NCBI RefSeq assembly: GCF_900113245.1
Contig: NZ_FOOQ01000001.1
Coordinates: forward strand, 930,001 to 994,000
Direction of reading: 5' to 3'
DNA: 64,000 nucleotides
Source of the DNA: Halopelagius inordinatus
GTDB taxonomy: Archaea; Halobacteriota; Halobacteria; Halobacteriales; Haloferacaceae
Part shown: piece after piece, positions 16,863 to 25,733 of the stretch
How the letters are laid out: every line of letters begins with the position of its first letter
Numbering within the stretch: position 1 is the first letter of the stretch
Translations under genes and position numbers: made by a program
The notes under the pieces: model-generated
The model's database searches: none
Told to the model about the DNA's origin: nothing
The model's input: only the letters and a program-made list of their open reading frames with translations

Positions 16863-17059
16863 GACAGTCCGCTTCGCGGGCTGTCGTCAGACGGCAAGTG
16901 TGGCACGGAGTGACACACTTGACGGCGTGGTTCAACAATCCCGGCCGGCGCATTATTGTCTCGAACGAACGTGAGAGACATAATCGCCCTGCCGACGATT
17001 TGAACTACGCGAGGCGAGCGGAGCGAGTCTCGCCATCGAGTTCAAATCCCGGCCGGCGC
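16863..17059. repeat. Cluster of four hairpins with two tRNA-3'-end-like 15-bp repeats (candidate att region)
   Basis: Four stem-loops stand in line: 16863-16885 (10-bp stem with one G-T pair), 16895-16921 (CAAGTGTG/CACACTTG), 16952-16984 (ATTATTGTCTC/GAGACATAAT, one bulge) and 16997-17048 (GATTTGAACT/AGTTCAAATC with an inner GGCGAG/CTCGCC). The 15-mer AATCCCGGCCGGCGC occurs at 16937-16951 and 17045-17059. Preceded by GTTCAA, it looks like the T-loop and acceptor 3' strand of a tRNA, but no full tRNA folds here. It separates low-GC element DNA from the chromosome and lies next to the integrase, so it is probably the attachment site and its scars. Confidence 0.6.
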
Positions 17060-17162
17060 TTTCTCTCATCTCATCCTCGCGCGGGGTATTACGAGCGAGA
17101 AGTCTCCGCGAGTCGTAGACGGTTCACGTCGGAGTCGGAAAAACCGTGACCGAAACCGCGGG

Positions 17163-18197
17163 TCAGTTCGCGTTTCCGCCGAGGGTTCCGCTACCGCTCG
17201 CCGTCGCTTCCGCGTTGGTTGCGGTGAGCGTCAGTTGCGTGTGAGCGGTCATCACCGCAGGGTGTTCCTCCGCGATGGACCGAAGCCCGGCGTAGCCGAC
17301 GTTGTTCTCCGGGTACGTGGTCGGGTCCCCGTCGGCGTCGTAGGCGGGGTAGCCGTCTTCGCCGCTCATCGCGAGCGGGTCCGCGCTCTCTCCGTCGTCG
17401 GTTCTGAGCGAGACGGTGAAGCGCAGTCCGATCCGCGAACCCGCGGAACTCCCGTCGGTGTCTTCGTCGAGGAGGTCCGTCCCGCCCGCCGGGCCGTAGC
17501 TTCCGTTCAGGAAGTTTCCGCCACCGCTGATACTGAATCCGCTCAGGTAGTGGCCGGGCGACTCGTTCACGTCCTCGTCGCTTCCGGGTAGTCCGGCGTA
17601 GTCCGGACGGTCGTGATCGTCGGAGAACAGCATGATGGGCGGAATCTCCGAGGACGGGACGGACGTTCCTTTGAAGTACGCGTCACTCCGTCCGGTGAGT
17701 TCGGACGCCCGACTGTAGAGGGGCGCTCGACCGCTACCGGGGAAGCGACCGCTCGTGCCGGAATCCGTGAGCGTCTCCGGGTAGTACTCGTCGTTGAACA
17801 GCCACGGCGTCTCTCTGAAGACCGGCACGTAGCCGTCGTCGAGAAGCGGATAACCGCCGTAGTCGTTTCCGAGAGCGTCGTAGACGTCCTGTCGAAGGCC
17901 GTCCACTTCGTCCGCCCACGCGGGCAGGATGTCGCCCTGTTCGTTCCGTTCGAGGCGGGCCTCGACGAGCACACGCATCTTGCTTACGGATTCGTCGAAG
18001 CCGTCCCACTCGACGGCCAGTTCGGGCTTGATGAAGACGTTCGAGATGTCGCCCGTGTCGTTGGTAACCGTGCCCGCGTCCCCGTCTGCGATGTTCAGTT
18101 CGGCACTCGCCGCACTCGCGGAGAACGCGCTGAGCCCCAGTCCGGTCGTAGCGATACCAGCCGCACCGATTCCCTTGAGGTAGGTTCGTCGTTCCAT
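17163..18197 (-). CDS. Tat-exported haloarchaeal protein of unknown function
   Basis: A 344-residue protein from the ATG at 18197; eight more residues are possible upstream. The Tat signal is MERRTYLKGIGAAGIATTGL, cut near SASAASA. The mature protein is acidic, rich in Gly, Ser and Asp, and looks like an all-beta secreted or surface protein. No catalytic motif is recognised. It is the first gene on the chromosomal side of the element boundary and has GC-rich codon use like the backbone. It stands alone, with a 428-bp gap upstream. Confidence 0.85.
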   Translation of the reverse strand: MERRTYLKGIGAAGIATTGLGLSAFSASAASAELNIADGDAGTVTNDTGDISNVFIKPELAVEWDGFDESVSKMRVLVEARLERNEQGDILPAWADEVDGLRQDVYDALGNDYGGYPLLDDGYVPVFRETPWLFNDEYYPETLTDSGTSGRFPGSGRAPLYSRASELTGRSDAYFKGTSVPSSEIPPIMLFSDDHDRPDYAGLPGSDEDVNESPGHYLSGFSISGGGNFLNGSYGPAGGTDLLDEDTDGSSAGSRIGLRFTVSLRTDDGESADPLAMSGEDGYPAYDADGDPTTYPENNVGYAGLRSIAEEHPAVMTAHTQLTLTATNAEATASGSGTLGGNAN

Positions 18198-18625
18198 GGT
18201 GTGAGTTCGCGGATTCAGCACGGAGCCCGCCGAAAGCGGCCGTGTCTGAATCCTACGCGCTCAAATTGGCGAATATGACAATAGTAATGGACGAGCTCAC
18301 CGGAATTATACGTCTGATTGGGTGTTCTTAGACGGAGATTCAGGAGATACAACCGGCGGTCAAACCCCGCGTAGGGGCGGTATAATCGGACTGAGGAACA
18401 CAGTTACACGAGAGGGCCGGAGACAGCGGTGACCGACTGCGTCCGCCCGTTCGACACTCTCGGACGGCTGGAGTTCGAAAATCTCAACTCGAACACCAGT
18501 TTGTTTGTGTATTATAGGATAGAAGTTGTTTCAAAATTTCGTATATTACCACACTAGCAGCGCCTCTCGCGAGTGGCTATCCATCTACGCACAATCCTCA
18601 ATCCCGTCACTCCTAATGAGGAGAT
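18198..18625. other. Intergenic region between divergent genes
   Basis: The region has no convincing gene. It must contain the promoters of the Tat-exported protein (minus strand) and the small HTH gene (plus strand). The part at 18,490-18,550 is AT-rich and suits a promoter. Confidence 0.5.
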
Positions 18626-18799
18626 ATGTACACGAAAGGAGAACTCGACGACGAATTCGGTCCCGTAGACGCCGACGAATGCGCCGAGATGCGTTCGGCC
18701 TCCGAGTTGGGGTACTCGACGGAATCGCTCGCGACGCACTTCGAGTTCGAGGAGTCCACCGTCCGACACCACCTCGACGAACGCTGTTCGCACGTCTGA
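18626..18799 (+). CDS. Small helix-turn-helix protein (57 aa)
   Basis: A short frame starting MYTKGELDDEFGPVDADECA, preceded by a GAGGAG ribosome-binding site. Residues ~28-52 read SELGYSTESLATHFEFEEST followed by VRHHLDERC, a compact helix-turn-helix like those of resolvases and haloarchaeal homeodomain-like proteins. The acidic composition is typical of haloarchaea. It is probably a small DNA-binding regulator; the target is unknown. It stands alone between the Tat-exported protein and the AI-2E family gene. Confidence 0.7.
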   Translation: MYTKGELDDEFGPVDADECAEMRSASELGYSTESLATHFEFEESTVRHHLDERCSHV

Positions 18800-18906
18800 A
18801 TAACCACCGCAGATTCTCGGGCGTCTCTGAACGGCCCGCCGCGCGTTGCCGAGAGATGGGGCGTCGGTGAGTCGCGCCTGCCACGCCCGTCGGGTCGGAC
18901 GTCAGT

Positions 18907-20097
18907 TCATTCGTCGCCCGACTCGGCGGCGTCGCCGTCGAGCGATTCCGCGCGCGTCGACTGAGGGTCGGCCCCGACCGATTCGCCCATCGATACCGTG
19001 GGTGTGAGCGACTCGCCGTGGACGAGTTCGGGGAGGACGATACGCACGACTTCGAGCATCAAGACGAACAGTATCGGAAGGAGGAAAAAGCCGTACCAGC
19101 CGAACAGGGTGGGACCGAGCAGATACGCGAACATCATCACCACCATGTCCAGTTGGCGGCCCGTGATGTACGGTTGGATAAACGTCTGCGGGAGGATATC
19201 GAGGACGAGAAAGTAGACGACGAGGAGGCCGCCCACCAACGGCAGTTGGTTTCCGCCGAGACGCACCGCCTGAAAGCCGAGGTAGGCGACCACCGGGAGG
19301 TAGATGACCTTCCCGACGACGATGGGCACGAGGCTGGCGACGCCGGTGAGGAACGCGAGCACGAACACCATCGGAATCTGGAGTTCCGGCGGCGCGACGA
19401 GGTTCGTTCCCCAGTAGACGGCCGCCGCGATGACCGCCATGACGACGACGAAGAGGAAGTTTCCGAAGAAGACGGACTCTATGTCTTCGTCGACTGCCGC
19501 GGCGTACGCGTAGGCCGTGGTGTCGCCGCCGCCGAACAGTTGGCGCAGACCGTCCGAGAGTTCCTCGTCGTTCTTCAAGAGGAAGTACGAGAGCGTCACC
19601 GAAAGCCCCAGCAACAACACCGTACTGATGGCGGCCGACACGACTCTCATACCCGTCTGAAGGACCCGCTGGAGCGTCTGTCGAGGGTTCGAGACGACCT
19701 GACCGGGGTCTTGGATGAGTTGCGCGAGCGTCTGGCGTTGACCGGCCGGTAGCGTTCCGACTCCGAGATAGTTCTCGAGGAGCGCGAGGGTGCCCGCGGT
19801 GTTTCCGAGGGACTGCTGGACCTGCTGGAACAGCTGAAACCCCGCGAAAAACAGGATTGCCGCTACCGGGAGCAGAACCGTCAGAAGCGTCAGCCACGCT
19901 GCAATCCCGTCCGAGCCGATGACGGGCTTGAGTCGCTGGTATATCGGTCGGGTCGCGTAGTAGCCGAAGACGCCGAGCACTACCATCCCCACGAACGAGT
20001 ACGCGACGAACGCCGCCGCCGCCGCGAGTGCGAGAACGAATACCCACCAGCCGATTCGTGCGCGACCGTCCGGGAGTTCGAATCCGGTGTCGGGCAT
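18907..20097 (-). CDS. AI-2E family (YdiK/PerM/TqsA) membrane protein
   Basis: A 396-residue integral membrane protein from the ATG at 20097 (MPDTGFELPDGR); ten more residues are possible. It has the eight-helix layout of the AI-2E/UPF0118 family: an early pair of helices (WWVFVLALAAAAAFVAYSF), a long amphipathic coil, then the conserved C-terminal core with VTLSYFLLKNDEEL, QPYITGRQLDMVVMM and LGPTLFGWYGFFLLPIL. Members export autoinducer-2 or act as Na+/H+ antiporters; in haloarchaea the substrate is unknown. It is monocistronic by spacing. Confidence 0.9.
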   Translation of the reverse strand: MPDTGFELPDGRARIGWWVFVLALAAAAAFVAYSFVGMVVLGVFGYYATRPIYQRLKPVIGSDGIAAWLTLLTVLLPVAAILFFAGFQLFQQVQQSLGNTAGTLALLENYLGVGTLPAGQRQTLAQLIQDPGQVVSNPRQTLQRVLQTGMRVVSAAISTVLLLGLSVTLSYFLLKNDEELSDGLRQLFGGGDTTAYAYAAAVDEDIESVFFGNFLFVVVMAVIAAAVYWGTNLVAPPELQIPMVFVLAFLTGVASLVPIVVGKVIYLPVVAYLGFQAVRLGGNQLPLVGGLLVVYFLVLDILPQTFIQPYITGRQLDMVVMMFAYLLGPTLFGWYGFFLLPILFVLMLEVVRIVLPELVHGESLTPTVSMGESVGADPQSTRAESLDGDAAESGDE

Positions 20098-20292
20098 CTT
20101 ACTGTCGGACACGCCCCGAATATCCAAAGAACTGGGGGCGGCGTCTCCCGACCGGACGGCGCCGTTCTCCGATATCCGCCGAGAACGGCAACGGCCGCTG
20201 GTTCGAACCGCACTCGAACGATGGCGGATCGGCCGTGTCGGCGGTGCGTCGATGTACGCCTCGAGAGGCGAACTCCGTCGCTGCGTCGGGTC

Positions 20293-21099
20293 TCAGTCGT
20301 CGCCGTCTTCGCCGTCTTCGCCGTCTTCGCCGTCTTCCGAGTCGAACTGCTCTACGAGCGCCGACACCAAGTCCTCTCGGCTCTGGTTTGCTTTGATGTC
20401 TGCCTCTTTGGCCATCGACTGCAGTTCGCGGTAGGAGATGGTTTCGAGCATCTCCGTGTACGTCTCGCGGCGGACTTCGTCCGGGTCGACCGACTCCTCG
20501 GAGTCGGCCTGTTCGGCCTCCGCCTCGGCGTCCTCGGCGGCCTCTTCGGCTTCCTCCTCGGTCTCTTCGTCGGCCTCGTCGGCTTGGTCGAGCGTGTCCG
20601 TCACCGTATCTGCCGCCTCGGAAACCGCCTCTTTGGCTTCCTCACCGGCGTCGCTTGCCTTGTCGGCCACCTCTTCACCGGCATCGCTCGCTTTGTCGGC
20701 CGCTTTCTCACCGGCGTCGCTCGCTTGCTCCGTGGCCGACTCGGCTCCCTCTTTGGCCTCGCTCGCGGCGTCGTCCGTCGAATCTCGGACCGACTGTTGG
20801 AACTCCGAGAGCGTCTCTCGAAGGGACTCTTCGTCGCCGAGCGACTCGTGGATGGACGACGAGAGCGTCCGCTTTACGTCGCCGAGGATTTCGCCCGGCT
20901 GTTTTCCCTGCTTTGCGCCCTCGCGGACGGCTTCGTCCACCGTCCGACCGAGGCGCGCGCCGAGTTCGCGGCCCGCCTGAGCGCCGAACTCTCGTCCGAC
21001 TTTCTTGCCCATCTTCTGTTTGTCTATCTGGGACTCGAGTTCGTCGGTGATGACGCTCTTCAGTCCGGAGTCGTCGCCGGACGAGGAGTCGCTGCTCAT
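20293..21099 (-). CDS. Acidic protein with LEA-like 11-residue repeats and a SAP/Rho-N-like domain
   Basis: A 268-residue protein and last gene of a coupled trio (ATGA overlap at 21096). Residues 30-60 have a glycine-zipper-like stretch (GREFGAQAGRELGARLG). Residues ~105-165 form 11-residue repeats of the type SDAGEEVADKA, the period of LEA-type right-handed amphipathic helices. Residues 170-205 are nearly all Glu, Asp and Ala. Residues ~213-252 (ISYRELQSMAKEADIKAN, then QSREDLVSALVEQF) resemble a SAP/Rho-N helix-extended-helix that binds nucleic acid. The tail is EDG repeats. A stress-protective or nucleoid/RNA-associated role is inferred; the family is not recognised. Confidence 0.8.
   Translation of the reverse strand: MSSDSSSGDDSGLKSVITDELESQIDKQKMGKKVGREFGAQAGRELGARLGRTVDEAVREGAKQGKQPGEILGDVKRTLSSSIHESLGDEESLRETLSEFQQSVRDSTDDAASEAKEGAESATEQASDAGEKAADKASDAGEEVADKASDAGEEAKEAVSEAADTVTDTLDQADEADEETEEEAEEAAEDAEAEAEQADSEESVDPDEVRRETYTEMLETISYRELQSMAKEADIKANQSREDLVSALVEQFDSEDGEDGEDGEDGDD
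20303..20339 (-). repeat. 9-bp tandem repeat encoding EDG units
   Basis: Four near-perfect copies of a 9-bp unit (GCCGTCTTC on the plus strand) encode the Glu-Asp-Gly tail of the acidic protein. Such repeats are prone to length change between strains. Confidence 0.75.
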
Positions 21100-21365
21100 G
21101 CGTTGGCCTCCTGCGTCTCACCGTCGGTCTTTTCGTCGCCGCCGACTTTGTCGAGCATCCCGCCGACGACCAACTCGCCCGCGATCTGGCCGAACAGAGC
21201 GCCGAGGGCGCTTCCGAGCCACTCTCCGGCGCGCGCGCCGAGTCGTTCGCCGAGGGCGTCGTCGCCCGCGGTGCCCTCCCACTCGGTGCCCGCCAGCGCC
21301 TCCTCGAAATCGACGTCTCGGAGGATCTCCATCACGTCGATGCGGTCGAGGAGCGACCCGCTCAT
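21096..21365 (-). CDS. Small glycine-zipper protein of the acidic trio
   Basis: Eighty-nine residues, the middle gene of the trio, overlapping both neighbours by 4 bp (ATGA). The N-terminus reads MSGSLLDRIDVMEILRDVDF. The core GERLGARAGEWLGSALGALF then GQIAGELVVGG has small residues every four positions, as in helix-packing glycine zippers. A similar GARLG stretch is in the 268-residue partner, suggesting that the two pack together or share origin. The tail is acidic. No known family is recognised. Confidence 0.8.
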   Translation of the reverse strand: MSGSLLDRIDVMEILRDVDFEEALAGTEWEGTAGDDALGERLGARAGEWLGSALGALFGQIAGELVVGGMLDKVGGDEKTDGETQEANA

Positions 21366-22216
21366 GCTTCGGCCTCTTGCCCCTCTTGTTCCGTCTCCGA
21401 CTGGTTCTGGCTCTCTTCGGACTCCGACTCCCCCTCGTCTGCCTCCTGGGACTCTTCTTGCTCGCCCTCGGACTGCTCGGCTTCCTGTTGGGTCTCAGAT
21501 TCGTCGTCGGCTTCGTCGCCCACGTTCGTGCCGAACAGTTGGTTGACGAGACCGACGACGATCTGCGTCAACAGGTCCTGAAGCGGCAGTTCGTCCGCCG
21601 CCTTCTTCGCCATGTTCCGTATCTTGTCGCCCATCTCGGGCGCTTCCGGGAGGATGTCGTCGAGCGACGGGAGTATGTCCGAGAGGCCGCCGAGGATGTC
21701 GCCGGGTTTGTCCAGTAGTCCGGCGACGGCCGAAAGCAGGTTCCCGACCAAGTTGCCGTCGCCCTTCTGGGCGGCGACGTCGAGGATGACTCGGTTGAGG
21801 TCCACCTCCAGTCCCAGAAGGTCGAGGTGGAGCCCTTCGAGGTCCAAAAACAGGATGCCCGTCTCGTCTTCGCCCTCCATGCCTTCCTGTATCTCGTCGG
21901 ACTCTTCCTCTTGGCTCTGTGCGGTCTGGGAGTCGAGTTCGGGCGACTCCTCGCCTTCTTCGCCGTCGCTCTCGCTTTCTTCCGCTTCGTCTCCCTGCTC
22001 GTCCTCTGAGGCGTCCTCTCCGTCGTCCGACCCTTCGTCTTCTCCGTCTTCGGCGGACTCCTCTTCGTCGCCTTCGGCCGCCTGTTCTTCGGCCGACTCG
22101 TCTTGGCTCGACTCGTCGTCGGATTCGGCTTCGTCCTCGCCGCCGTCGGTCACGAGGCGTCGTTCGATGTCTGCAATCACTCGCTGCTCGTCGACGTCGG
22201 ATGAGTCTACTGTCAT
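21362..22216 (-). CDS. Acidic protein with conserved LDLLGL hydrophobic core
   Basis: A 284-residue protein from the ATG at 22216; the frame is open 20 codons further but that extension is not halophile-like. Residues 24-118 are almost pure Glu, Asp, Ser and Gln. Residues ~119-231 are a hydrophobic domain with LFLDLEGLHLDLLGLEVDL, then VILDVAAQKGDGNLVGNLL and SAVAGLLDKPGDILGGLSDI. Residues 232-284 are acidic again. The GLxLDLLGLxVxL...GNLLGNLLCAVAGLL pattern recurs in uncharacterised proteins of actinobacteria and other bacteria (from memory). It is the first gene of the ATGA-coupled trio. The role is unknown; surface binding, assembly or condensation are all possible. Confidence 0.8.
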   Translation of the reverse strand: MTVDSSDVDEQRVIADIERRLVTDGGEDEAESDDESSQDESAEEQAAEGDEEESAEDGEDEGSDDGEDASEDEQGDEAEESESDGEEGEESPELDSQTAQSQEEESDEIQEGMEGEDETGILFLDLEGLHLDLLGLEVDLNRVILDVAAQKGDGNLVGNLLSAVAGLLDKPGDILGGLSDILPSLDDILPEAPEMGDKIRNMAKKAADELPLQDLLTQIVVGLVNQLFGTNVGDEADDESETQQEAEQSEGEQEESQEADEGESESEESQNQSETEQEGQEAEA

Positions 22217-22378
22217 GTGGTCGGTACAACTCCCGGACTCGGTGTAGGTGATTTGGCCTATACTTGCAAGCCGCAAACCGGTCCGAAAAGCGACCGGTTA
22301 CCCGCGGAGAAACCGGTGCTACGAGCGACCCGGATTCGAAACCGGCGGAGAGGCGGCATCGAACGGGTAATCGGCCGG

Positions 22379-22726
22379 CTACAAACAGAGAGAGTCGACG
22401 CCGTCCGCCGCGGATTCGACGACTCTCTCCCGGGCGTCGAACTCGATGAGACCCAGGTTCGCAAGTTTCGGAAGGTGAGTGTGGTACAGAGACACCGACA
22501 CCCGCTCGAACGCCTCCTCGGGGACGTCGGCGTCCGTGACGTCGGTCTCCTCGCGAGCGACTGCCCGCGCGAGGGAACGCAGTTCGATGGGCGTCCCGGC
22601 AGTCGCTATCGTCGCGAGAACGGTACGGCGCCGACTCTCTGTGAGGGCCTCGAACAAGTCGTTGCGTGAGACGTCGTCCGTCTCAGCCAGCGAATCGAGT
22701 TGTGAATGGGGAATGGAGTTACTCAT
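22379..22726 (-). CDS. DUF7344-like winged-helix protein
   Basis: A 115-residue haloarchaeal winged-helix protein. LFEALTESRRRTVLATI starts the fold, then ELRSLARAVAREE, the pair LYHTHLPKLANLGLIEFD as recognition helix, and a wing. This arrangement is the family often annotated as DUF7344, presumed transcription regulators. It is divergent from the large PAS regulator at 22992, suggesting either could act on the shared intergenic region. Start at MSNSIPHSQLDSLAE. Confidence 0.88.
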   Translation of the reverse strand: MSNSIPHSQLDSLAETDDVSRNDLFEALTESRRRTVLATIATAGTPIELRSLARAVAREETDVTDADVPEEAFERVSVSLYHTHLPKLANLGLIEFDARERVVESAADGVDSLCL

Positions 22727-22960
22727 CTATCTGCTCGGTTACCAGTCACCGATGTCGGTGCTGTTCGTTTGAACAATATCGAAGATAGACAATAGCGTAT
22801 GGGGTTAAACGAATAGGCTCATCCGAGAGCGCGAGCCGAAAGAAGGCTCTCTAAAAGCTACCGGCCGAGAATGGCTCCGGGATTCGGCGACTCTCGGACG
22901 CTCGTGACGCTTCTATACCGCCTTTTCGGCGACTTCTGGGGCTATTTCCTACAACGGAGG

Positions 22961-22968
22961 TTTATTGT
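22961..22968 (+). promoter_or_regulatory. TATA box for the Bat-type regulator
   Basis: TTTATTGT lies 31 bp before the ATG at 22992, preceded by a purine-rich CGGAGG. This spacing supports a leaderless transcript and the choice of that ATG over an upstream in-frame TTG. Confidence 0.5.
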
Positions 22969-22991
22969 TCCGTCGGCCGGACGACTCCGGT

Positions 22992-25604
22992 ATGGCTCCC
23001 GAAGACGTGCAGTCGGATCCTCTCTCGGAGACGCTTGCGGTGTTCGACCGAGCGGAGAGGGCCCGCGAACCGTTGACGACGAGCGAAGTCTCCGAATCGC
23101 TCTCGTGCACCCGGCGGACGGCGTACGACCGTCTGACCCGACTCGCCGACCGGGGCGTCGTGGAGACGAAGAAAGTCGGCGCGCGCGGGCGAATCTGGTG
23201 GCGCGAACCGCAGTCCTCGGAGACGGGGGCGGAGGCGCAAAGCGCCGTCGTCGAACACGATTCGCTGTTGCTCGACGTCCTCGACGAGGCCGACGTGGGC
23301 GTGTTCGTCCTGAACGACGAGTTCGAGGTCGTCTGGGTCAACGACGACATCGAACGATACTTCGGCCTCGACCGGACGGCCGTCGTCGGACGCGACAAGC
23401 GCCGTCTCTTGGACGAGGAGATTCTCGACACCGTCGCGAACCCCGGCGAGTTCGCCGAGACGGTGCGCTCTACGTACGACGACAACACCTACGCGGAGGA
23501 GTTCGAGTGCCGGGTGACGGCCGGGGAGCACCGACCCGAGCGGTGGTTGGAACACCGAAGTCGGCCCATCGAGTCGGGGCGGTTCGCGGGCGGGCGAGTG
23601 GAACTGTACTACGACGTGACGGAGTCGAAACGGCTCTTCCGTCGACTGTCTCGCTCGCACGCCGCCCTCGAACGCGAACTCGACGACGTCTTCGAACGAA
23701 TCGACGACGCGGTGTTCGCCCTCGACGACGACCACCGGTTCACCTACCTCAACCGGCGCGCCGAACGACTGTTCGACTGTGACGCGTCGGACGTGGTCGG
23801 TCGGTCGGTCACGGACGTGTTCGCCGCCGCCGACGACTCGACGGGGTACGACGCCATCCGCCGCGCGTCGGAGACGCAGTCGTCCGTGACCTACGAAGAG
23901 TACTTCGAACCGCTCGACGTATGGCTCGAAGGGCGCGTGTACCCCTCCGAGACCGGTGTTTCGGTCTACGTTCGGAACGCCGACGAACGAAAGCAGCGCG
24001 AACGCGAGCAGAAGCGATACGAGACGATATTCGAGACCATCGACGACGCGGTGTGCGTCTTCGACGAAGACGGGCGACTCGTCGCGACGAACTCGGCCTT
24101 CGAGACGCTGACGGGGCACTCGGCGGGCGATTTCCTCGACGAGACGGGGCGGTTAGCCACCGACGATACGCTCGAAGGCGTTATCGAACGCTACAGAGAG
24201 CGCTCTCGCGGGGGGGAAGACACCGTGAGCGTGGAGACGGAAGCGACGACCGACGGCGGCGAACGCGTCGTCATCGAGTCTCGAATCACGCGCTATCGCT
24301 CCGCCGAGGGTTCTCTGCGGTGGATTGCGGTCGTCCGGGACGTGACGGAGCGGAAAGAACAGCTACGTCGGCACGAACGCCAACAGGAGCGTCTCACCGC
24401 CCTCAACGCCGTCAACGCAGTCGTCCGAGAGATATCCGACGCGATAATCAGTCGCCCGACGCGAGAGGAGATAGAGCGGGAGGTCTGTACGGCGTTCGCG
24501 GAGTCGGAGTCGTACCGGTTCGCGTGGATCGCGGGCGTCGACCCGCGGCGCGGAGAACTCACCGCCCGCGTCGAAGTCGGTGTCGAGGGCTACGTCGACG
24601 AGATAGACCTCTCGGACGCCCGGTCGTTGAACACGTTAGAGGAGAGCGGTCCCGCCAGCCGGGCCGTGCGGACCGGAGAGATACAGGCCGTCAACGACCC
24701 GTTCTCCGACGAGGACTTCGAGCCGTGGCGTCACCTCGCGCGGAAGTACGACTACCAGTCCGTGGCGGCCGTCCCCATCGAGTACGAGGGGACGACGTAC
24801 GGACTCCTCGGGGTGTACGCCGACCGGGAGAACGCCTTCGAGGAGGAAGAACAGCGAGCGCTCGAACCGGTGGGCGAAATCGTCGGCCACGCCATCGCGG
24901 CGAACGAGCGCAAACAGGCGCTGATGGGCGACGAAGCCGTCGAAGTCGAGTTCCGAGTTCCGAACCCGTTCGGCGAGTACGGCGCCACGCTACCGTCCGA
25001 CGGCACGTTCCGCATCGAACGAACCGTCCCCTTGGAGGACGGGACGTACCTGGAGTACGGCGTCGCCAGCGCGCACGTCCTCGACGTGCTCGAATCGCTC
25101 GTCGACGTGATTCCTCACTGGCGGTCGCTCGCGAGGTTCGACTGCGACTCCTCGCCCGCCCGGTTCGAACTCTACCTCTCGGAACAACCCGTCCAGTCGG
25201 CTATCGCCTCTCTCGGCGGATACGTCGAGTCGGCCGCGATGGCCGACGGCGACTTCGAGTTGACCGTCCACCTCTCGGTTTCGACGGACATCAGGTCCGT
25301 CACGGACCGTCTCCGAGAGACGTACCCGAACGTCGAGTTGGTCGCCCGGCGCTTGGTGTCCGTCGAGGACCCGTTCCGAGAGCGCTTGCAACGACAGTTC
25401 TCCGAGATACTGACGGAGCGACAGCGCACCGCAGTGGAGACGGCGTACTACTCGGGCTTCTTCGAGTGGCCGAGAGAGAGCACCGGCGAGGACGTCGCGG
25501 AGTCCCTCGGCGTGAGTGCGCCGACGTTCCACCAGCATCTCCGGCGGGCCGAAAAGGAACTGTTCGGGCAGGTGCTCGCAGAGCAACCCGTGACAGATCA
25601 GTGA
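22992..25604 (+). CDS. Bat-type PAS/GAF sensor-regulator with HTH_10
   Basis: An 870-residue regulator. An N-terminal winged helix (~1-75, SEVSESLSCTRRTAYDRLTR) is followed by three PAS domains (~85-200, 205-330, 335-450) whose ends carry the PAC-type DVTERKEQLR linker. A GAF domain spans ~470-630, then a bacterio-opsin-activator-like beta domain, and at the end HTH_10 (LTERQRTAVETAYYSGFFEW, then DVAESLGVSAPTFHQHLRRA). This architecture is the haloarchaeal Bat family, sensing light, oxygen or redox and controlling transcription directly. A wHTH at both ends is less usual. The signal is unknown; no Cys or heme-binding motif stands out. Confidence 0.92.
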   Translation: MAPEDVQSDPLSETLAVFDRAERAREPLTTSEVSESLSCTRRTAYDRLTRLADRGVVETKKVGARGRIWWREPQSSETGAEAQSAVVEHDSLLLDVLDEADVGVFVLNDEFEVVWVNDDIERYFGLDRTAVVGRDKRRLLDEEILDTVANPGEFAETVRSTYDDNTYAEEFECRVTAGEHRPERWLEHRSRPIESGRFAGGRVELYYDVTESKRLFRRLSRSHAALERELDDVFERIDDAVFALDDDHRFTYLNRRAERLFDCDASDVVGRSVTDVFAAADDSTGYDAIRRASETQSSVTYEEYFEPLDVWLEGRVYPSETGVSVYVRNADERKQREREQKRYETIFETIDDAVCVFDEDGRLVATNSAFETLTGHSAGDFLDETGRLATDDTLEGVIERYRERSRGGEDTVSVETEATTDGGERVVIESRITRYRSAEGSLRWIAVVRDVTERKEQLRRHERQQERLTALNAVNAVVREISDAIISRPTREEIEREVCTAFAESESYRFAWIAGVDPRRGELTARVEVGVEGYVDEIDLSDARSLNTLEESGPASRAVRTGEIQAVNDPFSDEDFEPWRHLARKYDYQSVAAVPIEYEGTTYGLLGVYADRENAFEEEEQRALEPVGEIVGHAIAANERKQALMGDEAVEVEFRVPNPFGEYGATLPSDGTFRIERTVPLEDGTYLEYGVASAHVLDVLESLVDVIPHWRSLARFDCDSSPARFELYLSEQPVQSAIASLGGYVESAAMADGDFELTVHLSVSTDIRSVTDRLRETYPNVELVARRLVSVEDPFRERLQRQFSEILTERQRTAVETAYYSGFFEWPRESTGEDVAESLGVSAPTFHQHLRRAEKELFGQVLAEQPVTDQ

Positions 25605-25733
25605 CGACGCGGCTCGGTTCGGACGAAACGCACCGAGACGCGCCGTGAGCGGCGATATCGGCCGTATTCCGCCGACGAACTGCGGAGCGCCGCGGCTGAC
25701 AAGTTGATAACGGCTGAGCCCGTAGGTGGTTCG

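Noticed and set aside
16860-17060. A complete tRNA gene at the element boundary
   Set aside because: Only a T-loop/acceptor-3'-like 15-mer is present; no matching 5' acceptor strand (GCGCCGG), D arm or anticodon arm can be folded nearby.
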